DNA from: Paracoccaceae bacterium
GTDB lineage: Bacteria; Pseudomonadota; Alphaproteobacteria; Rhodobacterales; Rhodobacteraceae
DNA: 64,000 nucleotides
Assembly: GCA_026706985.1 (NCBI GenBank)
Contig: JAPOXR010000050.1
Span: forward strand, 1-64,000
Reading direction: 5' to 3'
In this document: positions 8,280-16,998 of the stretch, in pieces
Layout: each line of letters starts with the position of its first letter
Position numbering within the stretch: the first letter of the stretch is position 1
Notes under the pieces: model-generated
What the model was told of the DNA's origin: nothing
Databases searched by the model: none
The model's input: only the letters and a program-made list of their open reading frames with translations
Position numbers and translations under genes: made by a program

Positions 8280-9065
8280 TCAGTTGGCTGTCTTGGTGGC
8301 GACTATCTCTCCCCAATGTATGGGTAAGACCGGAAAGGTTCGAAAGCGCGGGAGACCGAATTTCGCTTCGGTGGGTTTCGGAATGATCATCGGCGTGAGG
8401 TCCAGCACCGACGTCACGGTAAAGCCGGTTGCCGCAAGCGCTGCCGCCATGTCTTCCATAGGCGGCGTAGGCTGCACATAGATCCTGCGGAATGCGTCTA
8501 TCTGCTTCCATTCCTGCACGGTCATTTCTCCTGCCCTGCAAAACACGTCTTTGATGTAAACCTTCCCGTCATCGCGCAGCACCCTGGAAATCTCAGCAAA
8601 GAGCTTCTCAAGCTGAAAGGAGTATCCGGCAGATTCGAGAAACAGCACGCAGTCGAATTTCCGGTCCGGAAACGGCAACTCGTGGTAGTCCCCCACCTGC
8701 ACGCAAACCCGCCCTGCGGCCGGAGAATCGGCAATCAGCTTTTGTGCAATTTGGGCTTGGTAGGAAGAGATGGTAATTCCATGCACTTCCAGGTCAGGAA
8801 CATGCAGGGCCGCATAGAGGGCCGGGCCGCAAACGCCGCAGCCGGCATCAAGAACCACCTGGCCGCTGCGAAGACCGGACCGCTTCACGATGGTGCGGTT
8901 GTTGTCGTCATATGACTGGCCTTCAGAGTCGTCGTCGCACAAGATCCCTGCCTGGATAGTGGTGCCGAATTTCAGATAATGGTCGGTCGTTTCGCTCCAA
9001 TAGCGAATCTGCTCTTCCTTCCACCATTGCGCGCTTCCAAGGCCTTCCGCGACACGATTCTTCAT
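8280..9065 (-). CDS. SAM-dependent class I methyltransferase
   Basis: About 261 residues with a Rossmann-fold methyltransferase core: motif I VVLDAGCGVCGPAL (about residues 70-83), GDYHELPFPDRKFDCVLFLES as the motif II/III region, and LRDDGKVYIKDVF near 170. It resembles the small-molecule C/N/O-methyltransferase superfamily (sterol/tocopherol-like), which does not fix the substrate. The frame is open up to 9362, but ATG 9065 has a ribosome site (GGAG about 5 bases upstream) and begins the conserved part, so the longer version is rejected. Being in an operon with the unrecognised protein and close to the precursor suggests it methylates the RiPP core, for example Tyr or Ser hydroxyl, Asp side chain, or a terminus. 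That is inference. Confidence 0.85.
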   Translation of the reverse strand: MKNRVAEGLGSAQWWKEEQIRYWSETTDHYLKFGTTIQAGILCDDDSEGQSYDDNNRTIVKRSGLRSGQVVLDAGCGVCGPALYAALHVPDLEVHGITISSYQAQIAQKLIADSPAAGRVCVQVGDYHELPFPDRKFDCVLFLESAGYSFQLEKLFAEISRVLRDDGKVYIKDVFCRAGEMTVQEWKQIDAFRRIYVQPTPPMEDMAAALAATGFTVTSVLDLTPMIIPKPTEAKFGLPRFRTFPVLPIHWGEIVATKTAN

Positions 9066-9449
9066 TGACTCCAAATCCCATTGGCACGGAACCATACGCA
9101 GGAAGGGTATCGGCATGCAAGTTCGGCGAAGCGACCGTCCATAGCCCACCCGGCTGATCACTTGCGAACGGACGAAGTCGCCCGCCATTCGGGTATACCG
9201 GGTTCCACGGCGATGCCCCGAGGATCTCAATGGAATGGTGCGGCGATTCAGTTTGTGCCGCAACCGGTCGATACTGACCCTGAAGTGATGCCGCCATGCA
9301 TCGACCTTCCGGTGGCGATGCGGGATCGGGTTCCCGAAACGCCTTGGCAATCCGGCCTGCATCGGACCAGCACCTCCGCTTGACGCTATTCGGTGCGTTC
9401 GATAGCTTGATTTCGATCAGTGAATTATACAGGTATCGGAAATCTGCAA

Positions 9450-10406
9450 ATGTGGGGACGTTTGCCGCCACTCCTGTCCGCGCCTTTCGTGATTTCGGAT
9501 GGAGTCTTCATCAGCCCGAAATACCGGCATACACGATTGAATGCCGAGGAAGCGTTCAATCCGGATGGCAGCCTGGACGCGGTTTGCCGCAGGACGATAC
9601 GGATCCACGACGCCCGTTCGCTCACACCGGCACCAAGCATTGAACGCGAGGGCTTCCAATTGATCGAGGCACCGGTTGATCTGGATTTTGGAGATCCCGC
9701 CCAGGTGAACGGCATCTATCGCAAGCATTGCGAACATCTTGTGAAAACCGCTACCGGATGCCAATCCGCCGAAGCTGTGCAGCACGGTTTTCGCGCCGGA
9801 AGAGCTTTAGGTCCTGCCGGTCAGGGTCTCTACGGAGTGGGCGCTCACGCCGACCATTCTCCAATGATAGAGGACTTTGTAGATGTGCCGGAGGGGCAGC
9901 ACTTCGCCCTGTTCAACATCTGGCGTGGAACGAATCCCGATCGCAATATTGAATCGGGGCCGCTGGCGCTGTGCGACCGTTCCACGGTCTCAGCGGACGA
10001 TATCGTTTACGCCGATTGCCTGCGACGCTCTGAACCGCGCACCCGCGTGATCAATTGCCGCTTGATTCACGATGCCGGTCAGATCTGGTATTATTTTCCA
10101 CAAATGAAACCGGGCGAGGCGCTGATTTTCAAACAATACGATTCGCGTCTGGAACACGCTGCTTCGCGCACGGTCTTTCATACAGCATTCCAGGATCCGA
10201 CTACCCCGGAAGATGCGCCATTGCGGGAATCGGTCGAAGTCCGCGTTGTGGCGGTGTTGCCCGAGACCGACCCGGACCGCGAGGGCAGAAAAGCCAGGTT
10301 CCAGGCCGAAGTGCCGAGCAGACGGCTTGACGGCACGGTTTCGACCTGGTGCCAAGAACCGGAGGTTGACTGGTCATACAGCGGCAGTCGCAGTAGGTTG
10401 CCGTAA
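9450..10406 (+). CDS. CmcJ/NvfI-like putative non-haem iron oxygenase
   Basis: About 318 residues matching the CmcJ/AsaB/NvfI family, known from cephamycin and fungal meroterpenoid pathways. Visible motifs are GVGAHADHSP (about 130-139), FNIWRGTNPDRNIESGPLAL, the WYYFPQMKPGEALIFKQYDS block, HTAFQDP, and LRESVEVRVV. His133, Asp135 and His244 are candidates for the iron-binding facial triad, and the Arg of LRESVEVR for the co-substrate carboxylate. The frame can also start at GTG 9420; ATG 9450 is chosen because GGAAA precedes it at a suitable distance. It is the only modification gene here on the plus strand, diverging from the methyltransferase. A member in an NHLP cluster suggests hydroxylation or another oxidation of the core; the reaction is not predictable from sequence. 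Confidence 0.8.
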   Translation: MWGRLPPLLSAPFVISDGVFISPKYRHTRLNAEEAFNPDGSLDAVCRRTIRIHDARSLTPAPSIEREGFQLIEAPVDLDFGDPAQVNGIYRKHCEHLVKTATGCQSAEAVQHGFRAGRALGPAGQGLYGVGAHADHSPMIEDFVDVPEGQHFALFNIWRGTNPDRNIESGPLALCDRSTVSADDIVYADCLRRSEPRTRVINCRLIHDAGQIWYYFPQMKPGEALIFKQYDSRLEHAASRTVFHTAFQDPTTPEDAPLRESVEVRVVAVLPETDPDREGRKARFQAEVPSRRLDGTVSTWCQEPEVDWSYSGSRSRLP

Positions 10407-10603
10407 TTCCAGCGCATTGGTGTCTGCCCTATGGAATCGGTCTCTTTGGATTGCTTGTGGAGCCACCTGCAATTTGAGTCTGGCGTTTTTTCCGAACCTG
10501 ATGAAGGCCGGACTCTGCTTCGTGGCTCCGTTGAAGCCTGCGACACCGCATCTCACTGACCAGGCACGGTTTGCTTCAGGCAACTTTCACCACGGGCCCG
10601 GAT

Positions 10604-12094
10604 TTAATCCGCGGGTGCCTTGCAGTATTCGTCAATGAAGCGCTGGTGAGACGGAAGCCCTTCGACCAGGCTGCCGACCCGGTCACGGATACCGCCGAGG
10701 AAGTCGCCGAGATTCTGATCGCTCATCGAGTTGACACCGGGATGATACTGTTCGGGCACCAGCCCCTGACCGAGCATCACCTGCAGCCACGAGGTCTCGC
10801 CGAAAAGTTCTTCTGATGTCTTGAACACCCGCCCTCCCTGTCTGAACAGTTCGATGCGGTGCCTGAGAGAATCCGGAATCTCCATCATGCGGCATTGCCG
10901 CCAAAACGCTGAATCCGTCCGCTCAGTCACATGGTAGTGCAGGATGATGAAGTCCCGGATGTTTTCGGTCTCGATCTGCATCTGCTTGTTGAACTCAACG
11001 ATATCGGGATCACGGATGCCGTTGTTCGGAAACATCTGCGCCAGACGGGTGATGCTGCGCTGTATCAGGTGAATGCTGGTTGATTCCAAGGGCTCGATGA
11101 AACCGGACGCCAGCCCCACGGCCACGCAGTTCTTGTACCAGTGCCTGCGCCTCTGGCCGGCTCTGAAACGAATCACGCGGGGCTCTGTGAGCAGGCGCCC
11201 CCGAACACTGTCGAGCAGCCGGACCTTGGCCTCCTCGTCGGACCAGTGTCGGGTGCTGAATACGATGCCGTTCCCGACACGATGCTGCAAGGGTATGCGC
11301 CACTGCCAACCTGCCTCGCAGGCGATGGCACGCGTGTAGGGGCGCGGCGGTTCTGTCGGTTCGGTCTGGACTGCAATGGCGCTGTCGCAAGGCAGCCAGT
11401 GACTCCAGTCGTCGTAGCCGGCATGCAGAGTCCGTTCAATCAGCAGCCCGCGAAAACCTGTACAGTCAATGAACAGGTCTCCTTCGATCAGTTGCCCGGA
11501 ATGCAGGCGTAAGCCGGAAATAAAGCCGTTGCCTGGATTTTGCATCACCTGCTCGATTCGGCCTTCCCGCCGGACAACGTCGTGCCTTTCGGCCAACTCA
11601 CGCAAAAACCGCGCATAGAGGGAAGCATCAATGTGGAAGGCATAATCAAGCAGGCAGTTAAGCATCAGCCCGAACCGCCCACTCTGTGCCGCCGCCCACT
11701 CGTTGCAGTATTCTCCGAACTCGTATGCGATGCCCAGTTTCCTGCCTTTGAGCCAGAAGTGATGGAACTCGGCTAACCCCCTGCTTCGTCCGGAATGGCC
11801 AAAGACGTGGAAGTAGTTTCCCCCGAGTTTCCGCCAGTTCTCGAAACAGATGCCAAGCTTGAACGTGCCTTGAACAGCACGCATGAATTCCGGCTCTCTG
11901 ACCGACAGGACACGGTGCTGCCATTTCAGCGGGGGAATCGTCGCTTCCCCTACCCCCACCGTGCCGATCTCCTCTGACTCGATCAGAGTGATGTCAAAAG
12001 TCTTGCCGAACAGCTTTGCGAGTGTCGACGCGGTCATCCACCCGGCAGTGCCGCCGCCCGCGATGACAATTTTACGAATTCTCCCGTTGCTCAA
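10604..12094 (-). CDS. Flavin-dependent tryptophan halogenase, probably peptidyl
   Basis: A 496-residue FADH2-dependent halogenase. It has the N-terminal dinucleotide fold GGGTAGWM (13-20), the EIGTVGVGEATIP motif (about 42-54), the catalytic Lys at exactly residue 79 (GTFKLG), the halogenase signature WQWRIP (263-268) and the catalytic Glu in FIEPLESTSI (Glu337). These are the residues needed to make and position hypohalous acid for electrophilic attack on an indole. The precursor core begins with Trp, so a peptide-bound Trp is the natural candidate substrate. Halogenases acting on RiPP Trp are known (MibH of NAI-107; the sponge-metagenome brominase SrpI on proteusin-type peptides, from memory). 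No flavin reductase gene is in the window. Chloride or bromide preference cannot be read. Confidence 0.92.
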   Translation of the reverse strand: MSNGRIRKIVIAGGGTAGWMTASTLAKLFGKTFDITLIESEEIGTVGVGEATIPPLKWQHRVLSVREPEFMRAVQGTFKLGICFENWRKLGGNYFHVFGHSGRSRGLAEFHHFWLKGRKLGIAYEFGEYCNEWAAAQSGRFGLMLNCLLDYAFHIDASLYARFLRELAERHDVVRREGRIEQVMQNPGNGFISGLRLHSGQLIEGDLFIDCTGFRGLLIERTLHAGYDDWSHWLPCDSAIAVQTEPTEPPRPYTRAIACEAGWQWRIPLQHRVGNGIVFSTRHWSDEEAKVRLLDSVRGRLLTEPRVIRFRAGQRRRHWYKNCVAVGLASGFIEPLESTSIHLIQRSITRLAQMFPNNGIRDPDIVEFNKQMQIETENIRDFIILHYHVTERTDSAFWRQCRMMEIPDSLRHRIELFRQGGRVFKTSEELFGETSWLQVMLGQGLVPEQYHPGVNSMSDQNLGDFLGGIRDRVGSLVEGLPSHQRFIDEYCKAPAD

Positions 12095-12802
12095 CGACTT
12101 CCTCCTTCTGGCTACCGGGCAGACAGGAGAGCGCCGAGTCCGGACGATCCAATCCCGCGAACGGCGCTATTGCGGCAGCCCACAATTAAGCCGTTCGGGC
12201 CGGGCAAAAGTGCAGACACCCAATCCGAATGTTCCGCACTCCTGGATTTTCCGGAAATGCCACTCTCAGGTTTCCTGCCTTGATTGCCTGTGGATGTGGA
12301 ATGCACATGAAGTTCTCTTAATCTGGAGTGCTGTCTTTCTCATCGAGAGGAAATGGCACGCTATGTGTGGCAGCAGTTACGCATCTACGTAATTCTTCAG
12401 GGATGACACTGCCAGTTTCAATTCATCTGGAAACAACTATCCCACAATCCGATCCATTGCTGCCCGGTGATGTCTGAAGTCTGCCGGATGATTCGGGGTG
12501 AGTAGTGTTCTTGATTTGGAAGGAACTTGACGACACGTCCGATGGCTGGTTGGCCTCAACTGGAAGACACACCCCACGCATCTGCGATGCTCTCGACGAT
12601 GCTTCGAGAAAACGCGCACATAGCCGCAATATTCCTTATTTCACAAACAGTTAGCCTTGCAGCTCCCGTTGTCAGTTTCCCTTCCTCTCCTCTAATCCCC
12701 TGCACCGTCAGGACACGTTGCCGTCAGAGTGACTCGCGGCATCGTCCTATCAGACATCCTCATCTTCCGGTTGACCGGCGAATTCCGTGGCCATGGGCTC
12801 AG
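12095..12802. other. Gap between RiPP cluster and restriction island
   Basis: About 700 bases with no supported gene. Short open frames are present on both strands but have no familiar motifs. The left copy of a 16-bp direct repeat (12568-12583) lies within it and may mark the left end of the neighbouring island. Confidence 0.5.
12568..12583 (+). repeat. Candidate left attachment repeat
   Basis: CACACCCCACGCATCT, identical to 19309-19324 and in the same orientation. The following bases also share a short GATGC after a 3-4 base difference. It lies 220 bp beyond the methyltransferase stop. Confidence 0.4.
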
Positions 12803-15493
12803 CTATTGCAACACCAGATACTGATGGCCCACCACGGTTCCCTTATCGCGAATACCATGGCTTTCGCAGTGGGCAACGCATTCTGTGTAAGTATCAGCCA
12901 CCCGGAACCACGTTTTAGCGATTCGAGCCAACTCTTTCGCCATATCGCACTTCTTGCTAGATCCTAGATGAAAAACAGCCACACCGTCAGATTTTAGCCT
13001 CTCTCGACACTGGCGCAGGATGGGATAGTACACCTCAAAGCTGCGCTTTTGCCGTTCGTCGACGAACGCTAGTGGCCGCTCCCGAAAGTCGTTCGCTTCC
13101 CAACCGCAAAACCACAGGCGCATCCAGTTCCCGAGATGGAACCGCGTGCTGTCGAAGAAAGGCGGAGAGGTCACTATCGCGTCCAGATTATCAACCGCGG
13201 CCGGCCACCATGCTGTAGCGTCTTGAAAAATTGAATAGCCAGGAACAAAGTCATCCGGTATCGGTGTTGCTAGACTACGCTTCACCTTGTCGCGAAGCCT
13301 TGGAATCAAGGCGCGGTATTCTGCATTACCGCTCGGTGCAAACGGCGTGATGGGATGCGACCGGCGACTAAGCGCATAGGGGCGATTGCCGTGAAGGATG
13401 TGCAGCAGACAAGCAAAGACCAAAGATTGTGATGCGTTTTCAGGTGGATTATCGAGGAAAAATCTACGCGCTAGCAGTACTTCTTCAAATGTCCTTTCGT
13501 GAAAATAGGAGGCCAGAACTCCATTGAACCGAATCAACTCAGCAGACTTGCGCTCGTCCGCCTGTAACCCTTGTGTTTTCAGATAATCTTCCAGCCTCCC
13601 GACGGTTCTTTCACATACAGTAGCGATGCACTGCCCGATCTTTCCGTCCGTGATGTGAACTGCGGGCGGCGATATGTCGAAACCCCAGCATTCGACACCA
13701 TGGAGCGCGGCCTCAAACGGGATCGTGCCAACGCCCGAGAACGGGTCTAGCAATCGGCCACCGGGCGTCGTGAAAGTCCTGACCAGATGCGCAGCCAGTG
13801 ACGGCTTCATTTTACCTTGGTAGGAGCAGAGCGAATGGCGCGGATGTCCCCAGTTGCGCTTTGCATACTCTCCCTGCTGATGCGGCAAGAACTTCTTGAA
13901 TTCTGACCACGCTACTGACCAGCTATTCGATTGATTCCTGATACCGTGGGTGCGCGTGCGCTTCCCCGGCTTCGGAGCGAATACAAGCAATTTCTGTGTC
14001 AGCTTTGCTTGACTCCGCGAGTACCGCTGACGCAGCGTTATCTCATTGGTGAGATCAAACCCGGCTGCGTCCAGCGACTGCGCAATGAATTGGTCCGTCG
14101 GAACATGCACGCCGGCGTACGCGGAATCGCCAATATCGATGACGATCGTTCCACCCTTCCGAGTATGCACGGCCAACGCATGGAGAATCATGTGCATCTC
14201 TGAAGCGAAGCACGAAACCATGCGAGGTATTCGCATATCGTAGGCATGCGCTTCGAGGGCCTCTACGACCGGTGCGGCAGCGGGTGGCATTTCGCCGACA
14301 GGCTTGCCCACGGTTACATCGTTAATCCCCACTGTCATGGAGCCAAAGCGGAATCTGGATAAGTCTTCCCGTTCCTTCAGGCAACGCAGGAACCACAGTT
14401 CGACCTTCGTATTCCTGAAATAGTTGGTACCATTGAGATAAGGTGGGCTTGTGATCACTGTATCGACGGAAAGCGCGGGAATACGGTCCAAGTTTTTCGC
14501 GTTCTCCAGTAGAAGCACCGGCGTATGGTCGATCAGCGAAAGGTCTTCAATGTCGCGGGCCATCACAGTGAGTGCCGCGCGAATTTCCGTCCGCAACTCG
14601 ATGCGATCGCCAACCAGTTCCTGCTCGGTCTTGAACCTCAGATCACCCCGTCGAATCAGGCGAGATGCTGGGATCAGAGCGCGAAGGACCGCGATGGTCA
14701 AGAAGCGCGCTGACAGCGGAGCGGTACATCCAATGTCGTCAATCAACGTCCGGCAACGCAGTACATCGGCGAACACCTCTTTATCAAAAAATGTGCTATC
14801 GCCAAACACTGCATTGTAGGTCTGCTTCAACCGAAAGTCCTGCTGAGTGGCGTCGATCCGCTCGTTCAGAGTCTCGCCGAGCCCTGCAAGCTCGTCCGCC
14901 AGCTCAGTGCGACTGCGGTCACGCAATCGCAGGGCGATGACCTTCGATGCTGTGAGGAACTGGAGAAGCGGGTTGATCTCGGCGTAATAGGCTCTTTTGC
15001 CGAGACGGCACGCGGTGAGCGCCGTTGTGCCTGTTCCGCCGAAAGGATCGAACACGCTTCTCGCGTTCGGGCAATACCTGCCGATGACCGACTCGACGAA
15101 TGCAGGGGAATATCCCTCCAGCCAAGGATACCACCCATGCAGCGGCTCGTGACGGCCACCGCAGAAGGTTGCCTGAATTGGGTCGAAGGCGATGGGGTTG
15201 GGAGCCTCAAATCCCGGCAGCCACGCGGCGGCCGATTGTCCGTTGGTCTCAAGATGACCACGGAGAATCGAGAGGCAGAATGCGTTGAGAGTCTTGTCCT
15301 CGGCCTGAGCATGCTCCTGGAGGGTTACGAAGCTCTCGTAACCGAGAGCATTTCGGAGCGAGTCGCTGGAAAGATGGCGTACCGCGTTGAAAACGTTCTC
15401 GTCTCTCTTGCCGAAGGCGAGAGTCAAACTGGATCGCCCCGACGCCGATTTCGGACAGTCCCTGAAGTAGACGTTCTTGTACGACTGCGCCAT
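12803..15493 (-). CDS. Two-domain DNA methyltransferase (amino-methylating)
   Basis: About 896 residues containing two methyltransferase units. The first has the SAM-binding motif FDPFGGTGTTALTA at about residue 148 and catalytic TSPPY at about 348. The second has LLDPFSGVGTIPFEA at about 581 and TSPPF at about 775. Motif order is SAM-binding then catalytic in each half. TSPPY/F motifs are typical of enzymes methylating exocyclic amino groups, commonly N4-cytosine. Two units in one chain suit an asymmetric target with one strand modified by each domain. ATG 15493 (MAQSYKNVYF) follows GAGGGG and is preferred over the frame start at 15529, which would run into the palindrome at 15518-15558. It is downstream of the nuclease gene, with which it probably forms a restriction-modification system. 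Confidence 0.85.
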   Translation of the reverse strand: MAQSYKNVYFRDCPKSASGRSSLTLAFGKRDENVFNAVRHLSSDSLRNALGYESFVTLQEHAQAEDKTLNAFCLSILRGHLETNGQSAAAWLPGFEAPNPIAFDPIQATFCGGRHEPLHGWYPWLEGYSPAFVESVIGRYCPNARSVFDPFGGTGTTALTACRLGKRAYYAEINPLLQFLTASKVIALRLRDRSRTELADELAGLGETLNERIDATQQDFRLKQTYNAVFGDSTFFDKEVFADVLRCRTLIDDIGCTAPLSARFLTIAVLRALIPASRLIRRGDLRFKTEQELVGDRIELRTEIRAALTVMARDIEDLSLIDHTPVLLLENAKNLDRIPALSVDTVITSPPYLNGTNYFRNTKVELWFLRCLKEREDLSRFRFGSMTVGINDVTVGKPVGEMPPAAAPVVEALEAHAYDMRIPRMVSCFASEMHMILHALAVHTRKGGTIVIDIGDSAYAGVHVPTDQFIAQSLDAAGFDLTNEITLRQRYSRSQAKLTQKLLVFAPKPGKRTRTHGIRNQSNSWSVAWSEFKKFLPHQQGEYAKRNWGHPRHSLCSYQGKMKPSLAAHLVRTFTTPGGRLLDPFSGVGTIPFEAALHGVECWGFDISPPAVHITDGKIGQCIATVCERTVGRLEDYLKTQGLQADERKSAELIRFNGVLASYFHERTFEEVLLARRFFLDNPPENASQSLVFACLLHILHGNRPYALSRRSHPITPFAPSGNAEYRALIPRLRDKVKRSLATPIPDDFVPGYSIFQDATAWWPAAVDNLDAIVTSPPFFDSTRFHLGNWMRLWFCGWEANDFRERPLAFVDERQKRSFEVYYPILRQCRERLKSDGVAVFHLGSSKKCDMAKELARIAKTWFRVADTYTECVAHCESHGIRDKGTVVGHQYLVLQ

Positions 15494-15517
15494 GGCCCCT
15501 CGATCTGAATCACTCTG

Positions 15518-15558
15518 TCGTGATACCAACTACCATACTATGGTAGTTGGTATCACGA
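15518..15558. promoter_or_regulatory. Perfect 41-bp palindrome upstream of the methyltransferase
   Basis: Two exactly complementary 20-bp arms (15518-15537 and 15539-15558) around a single central base at 15538. The left arm reads TCGTGATACCAACTACCATA. It lies 24 bp before the methyltransferase start and 70 bp after the nuclease stop. There is no T-run on either side and no room for a loop, so an operator for a dimeric regulator fits better than an ordinary terminator. It would allow separate control of methyltransferase and nuclease. No separate controller gene is nearby, so the methyltransferase itself or a recombinase could be the binder. Confidence 0.6.
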
Positions 15559-15628
15559 GTCAATAGGCCCTCAAGGAAATCGGCGCTAGAGAGGTCGGCG
15601 GGGCAGGGAGGCGTGGGCAAGTCCCGCA

Positions 15629-16885
15629 CTATGCGACTCTGTCGGCAACCCGTAGCCATTCGGCGCGGGCAATCACGTAGCTAGCCGACCTACGTTCCTC
15701 GACTTGGAGCGCTGCCACGGGATTCTGGATCATGCGCAGGCGCGGCGAGACGCTGTCCATGTGCTCGACGAGCGCTAGGACGTAACTGTCACCGTGTTCC
15801 TGCGCTGCCCGGTATTCCGTCGGCGTCAGACTTACCGCGCCCAGCGCGGCAACACTACTCTTCACCTCAACCACCATCGCTCGATCTTGCCGCCGTGCCC
15901 AGAGATCAAAACCGTACCCGCGACGATTGGTGTAGAAGGCGACCTCCCAACCCTGGGAACGGAGTACCTTCGCGACGAAGCTTTCCGCATCCGCACCATC
16001 ATTGCTCACGCGCGTCGCGGGCGGCGAAAGCAATTCCTCGACCTCTGGAGGCTCCGGTATCCGAAGTTGCGGCGGGGGTGCGGGTGCCACGGGAGCAGCG
16101 GCGGGCACAGCTTGTGCCCCGACCCAATCGGCGGTCAGCAGGAGCCGCGTTCCTTCGCGTACCATGCTGGTGCCGAGCGAGAACAAAGAGAATGTGTGCA
16201 ACCCGACATCGCGCCAGTTCGAATACGCCTTGTCCCCTGGTATCCGGTCGCGGACCTCGGAATGAAGCGTATCTTGTTCCTCAGGCGTAAGCGCGCGATA
16301 AGCCGTAATCGCGGCGGCTGCCTTGGACGCTTCGCCTCTGCGTCGTATACGAGAGACGAAGAAGTCGAACTCGTTCCGGTCGATGTATCCCTCGCAGCGC
16401 TTCAGAACCTGTTTCGTTACCTTATATGCTCGGAGGTCGAAGTCCCCATATTGTCCGACTCGGTTGCGTGGTGTCCAAGGCTCGACCGCGAACCGGATGG
16501 CGGACAGGGATTGTTCAAGCACTGCCGCCGGATCATCTGTATAAGCAAGGTCTCGTCCCCGATCTGTAAGGACGGTCTGGTGCCATCTCGTGCCGTTCAC
16601 GCGTTGCAAGAGCTGCAACGGCTTGTCCATGACCAGCAAGTGATGACGCCGCAGTTGTACGCCCGGGTCGTCAACTTCCGTTCCGATGATCCTCGCGAGT
16701 CTCTGATAGTCGTGGTCAGTGAGCTGAATGCTGCCTCCGCCGCCCCGGTTCTCCAAATATTCGGCGATGGCCTTCAGCCAAGAAACCGCGACATGGACGC
16801 GAGTGATAACGAACCAGCCACGGTCGCCCCGGTCTCCCTCATCAAGGCGGTCCACGAGTGTGCGGCGGACCCCTTCCAGACTCAT
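15629..16885 (-). CDS. Putative restriction endonuclease with C-terminal DUF3883 nuclease domain
   Basis: A 418-residue protein. The N-terminal 250 residues are a basic, mostly helical region probably used for DNA recognition. A proline/alanine-rich linker (about 258-292) follows. The C-terminal domain carries the PD-(D/E)xK-like pattern of DUF3883: Glu301 in AESFVAKVLRSQGWEV, Asp327 in RRGYGFDLWA, and Glu340/Lys342 in MVVEVKSS, then SLTPTEYRAAQEHGDSYVLAL. The gene is next to the two-domain methyltransferase on the same strand, so a type II-like restriction role is likely, with cleavage of unmodified DNA. A type IV or other nuclease role cannot be excluded. ATG 16885 begins the conserved reading frame. 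Confidence 0.75.
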   Translation of the reverse strand: MSLEGVRRTLVDRLDEGDRGDRGWFVITRVHVAVSWLKAIAEYLENRGGGGSIQLTDHDYQRLARIIGTEVDDPGVQLRRHHLLVMDKPLQLLQRVNGTRWHQTVLTDRGRDLAYTDDPAAVLEQSLSAIRFAVEPWTPRNRVGQYGDFDLRAYKVTKQVLKRCEGYIDRNEFDFFVSRIRRRGEASKAAAAITAYRALTPEEQDTLHSEVRDRIPGDKAYSNWRDVGLHTFSLFSLGTSMVREGTRLLLTADWVGAQAVPAAAPVAPAPPPQLRIPEPPEVEELLSPPATRVSNDGADAESFVAKVLRSQGWEVAFYTNRRGYGFDLWARRQDRAMVVEVKSSVAALGAVSLTPTEYRAAQEHGDSYVLALVEHMDSVSPRLRMIQNPVAALQVEERRSASYVIARAEWLRVADRVA

Positions 16886-16998
16886 GCGAAGTACCCGGTT
16901 GGGAATTCCGTGGGTCCAGAAGACCCGAGACGTCGGCTACGCCTCCGGTTCAGGGCAGGATCCAAGATAGACGCGAGCGTTTGCACGGGTTTGACCTA

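Noticed and set aside
9066-9362. N-terminal extension of the methyltransferase
   Set aside because: The extra 99 residues are Arg/His-rich and unlike methyltransferases, while ATG 9065 has a ribosome site right before the conserved region.
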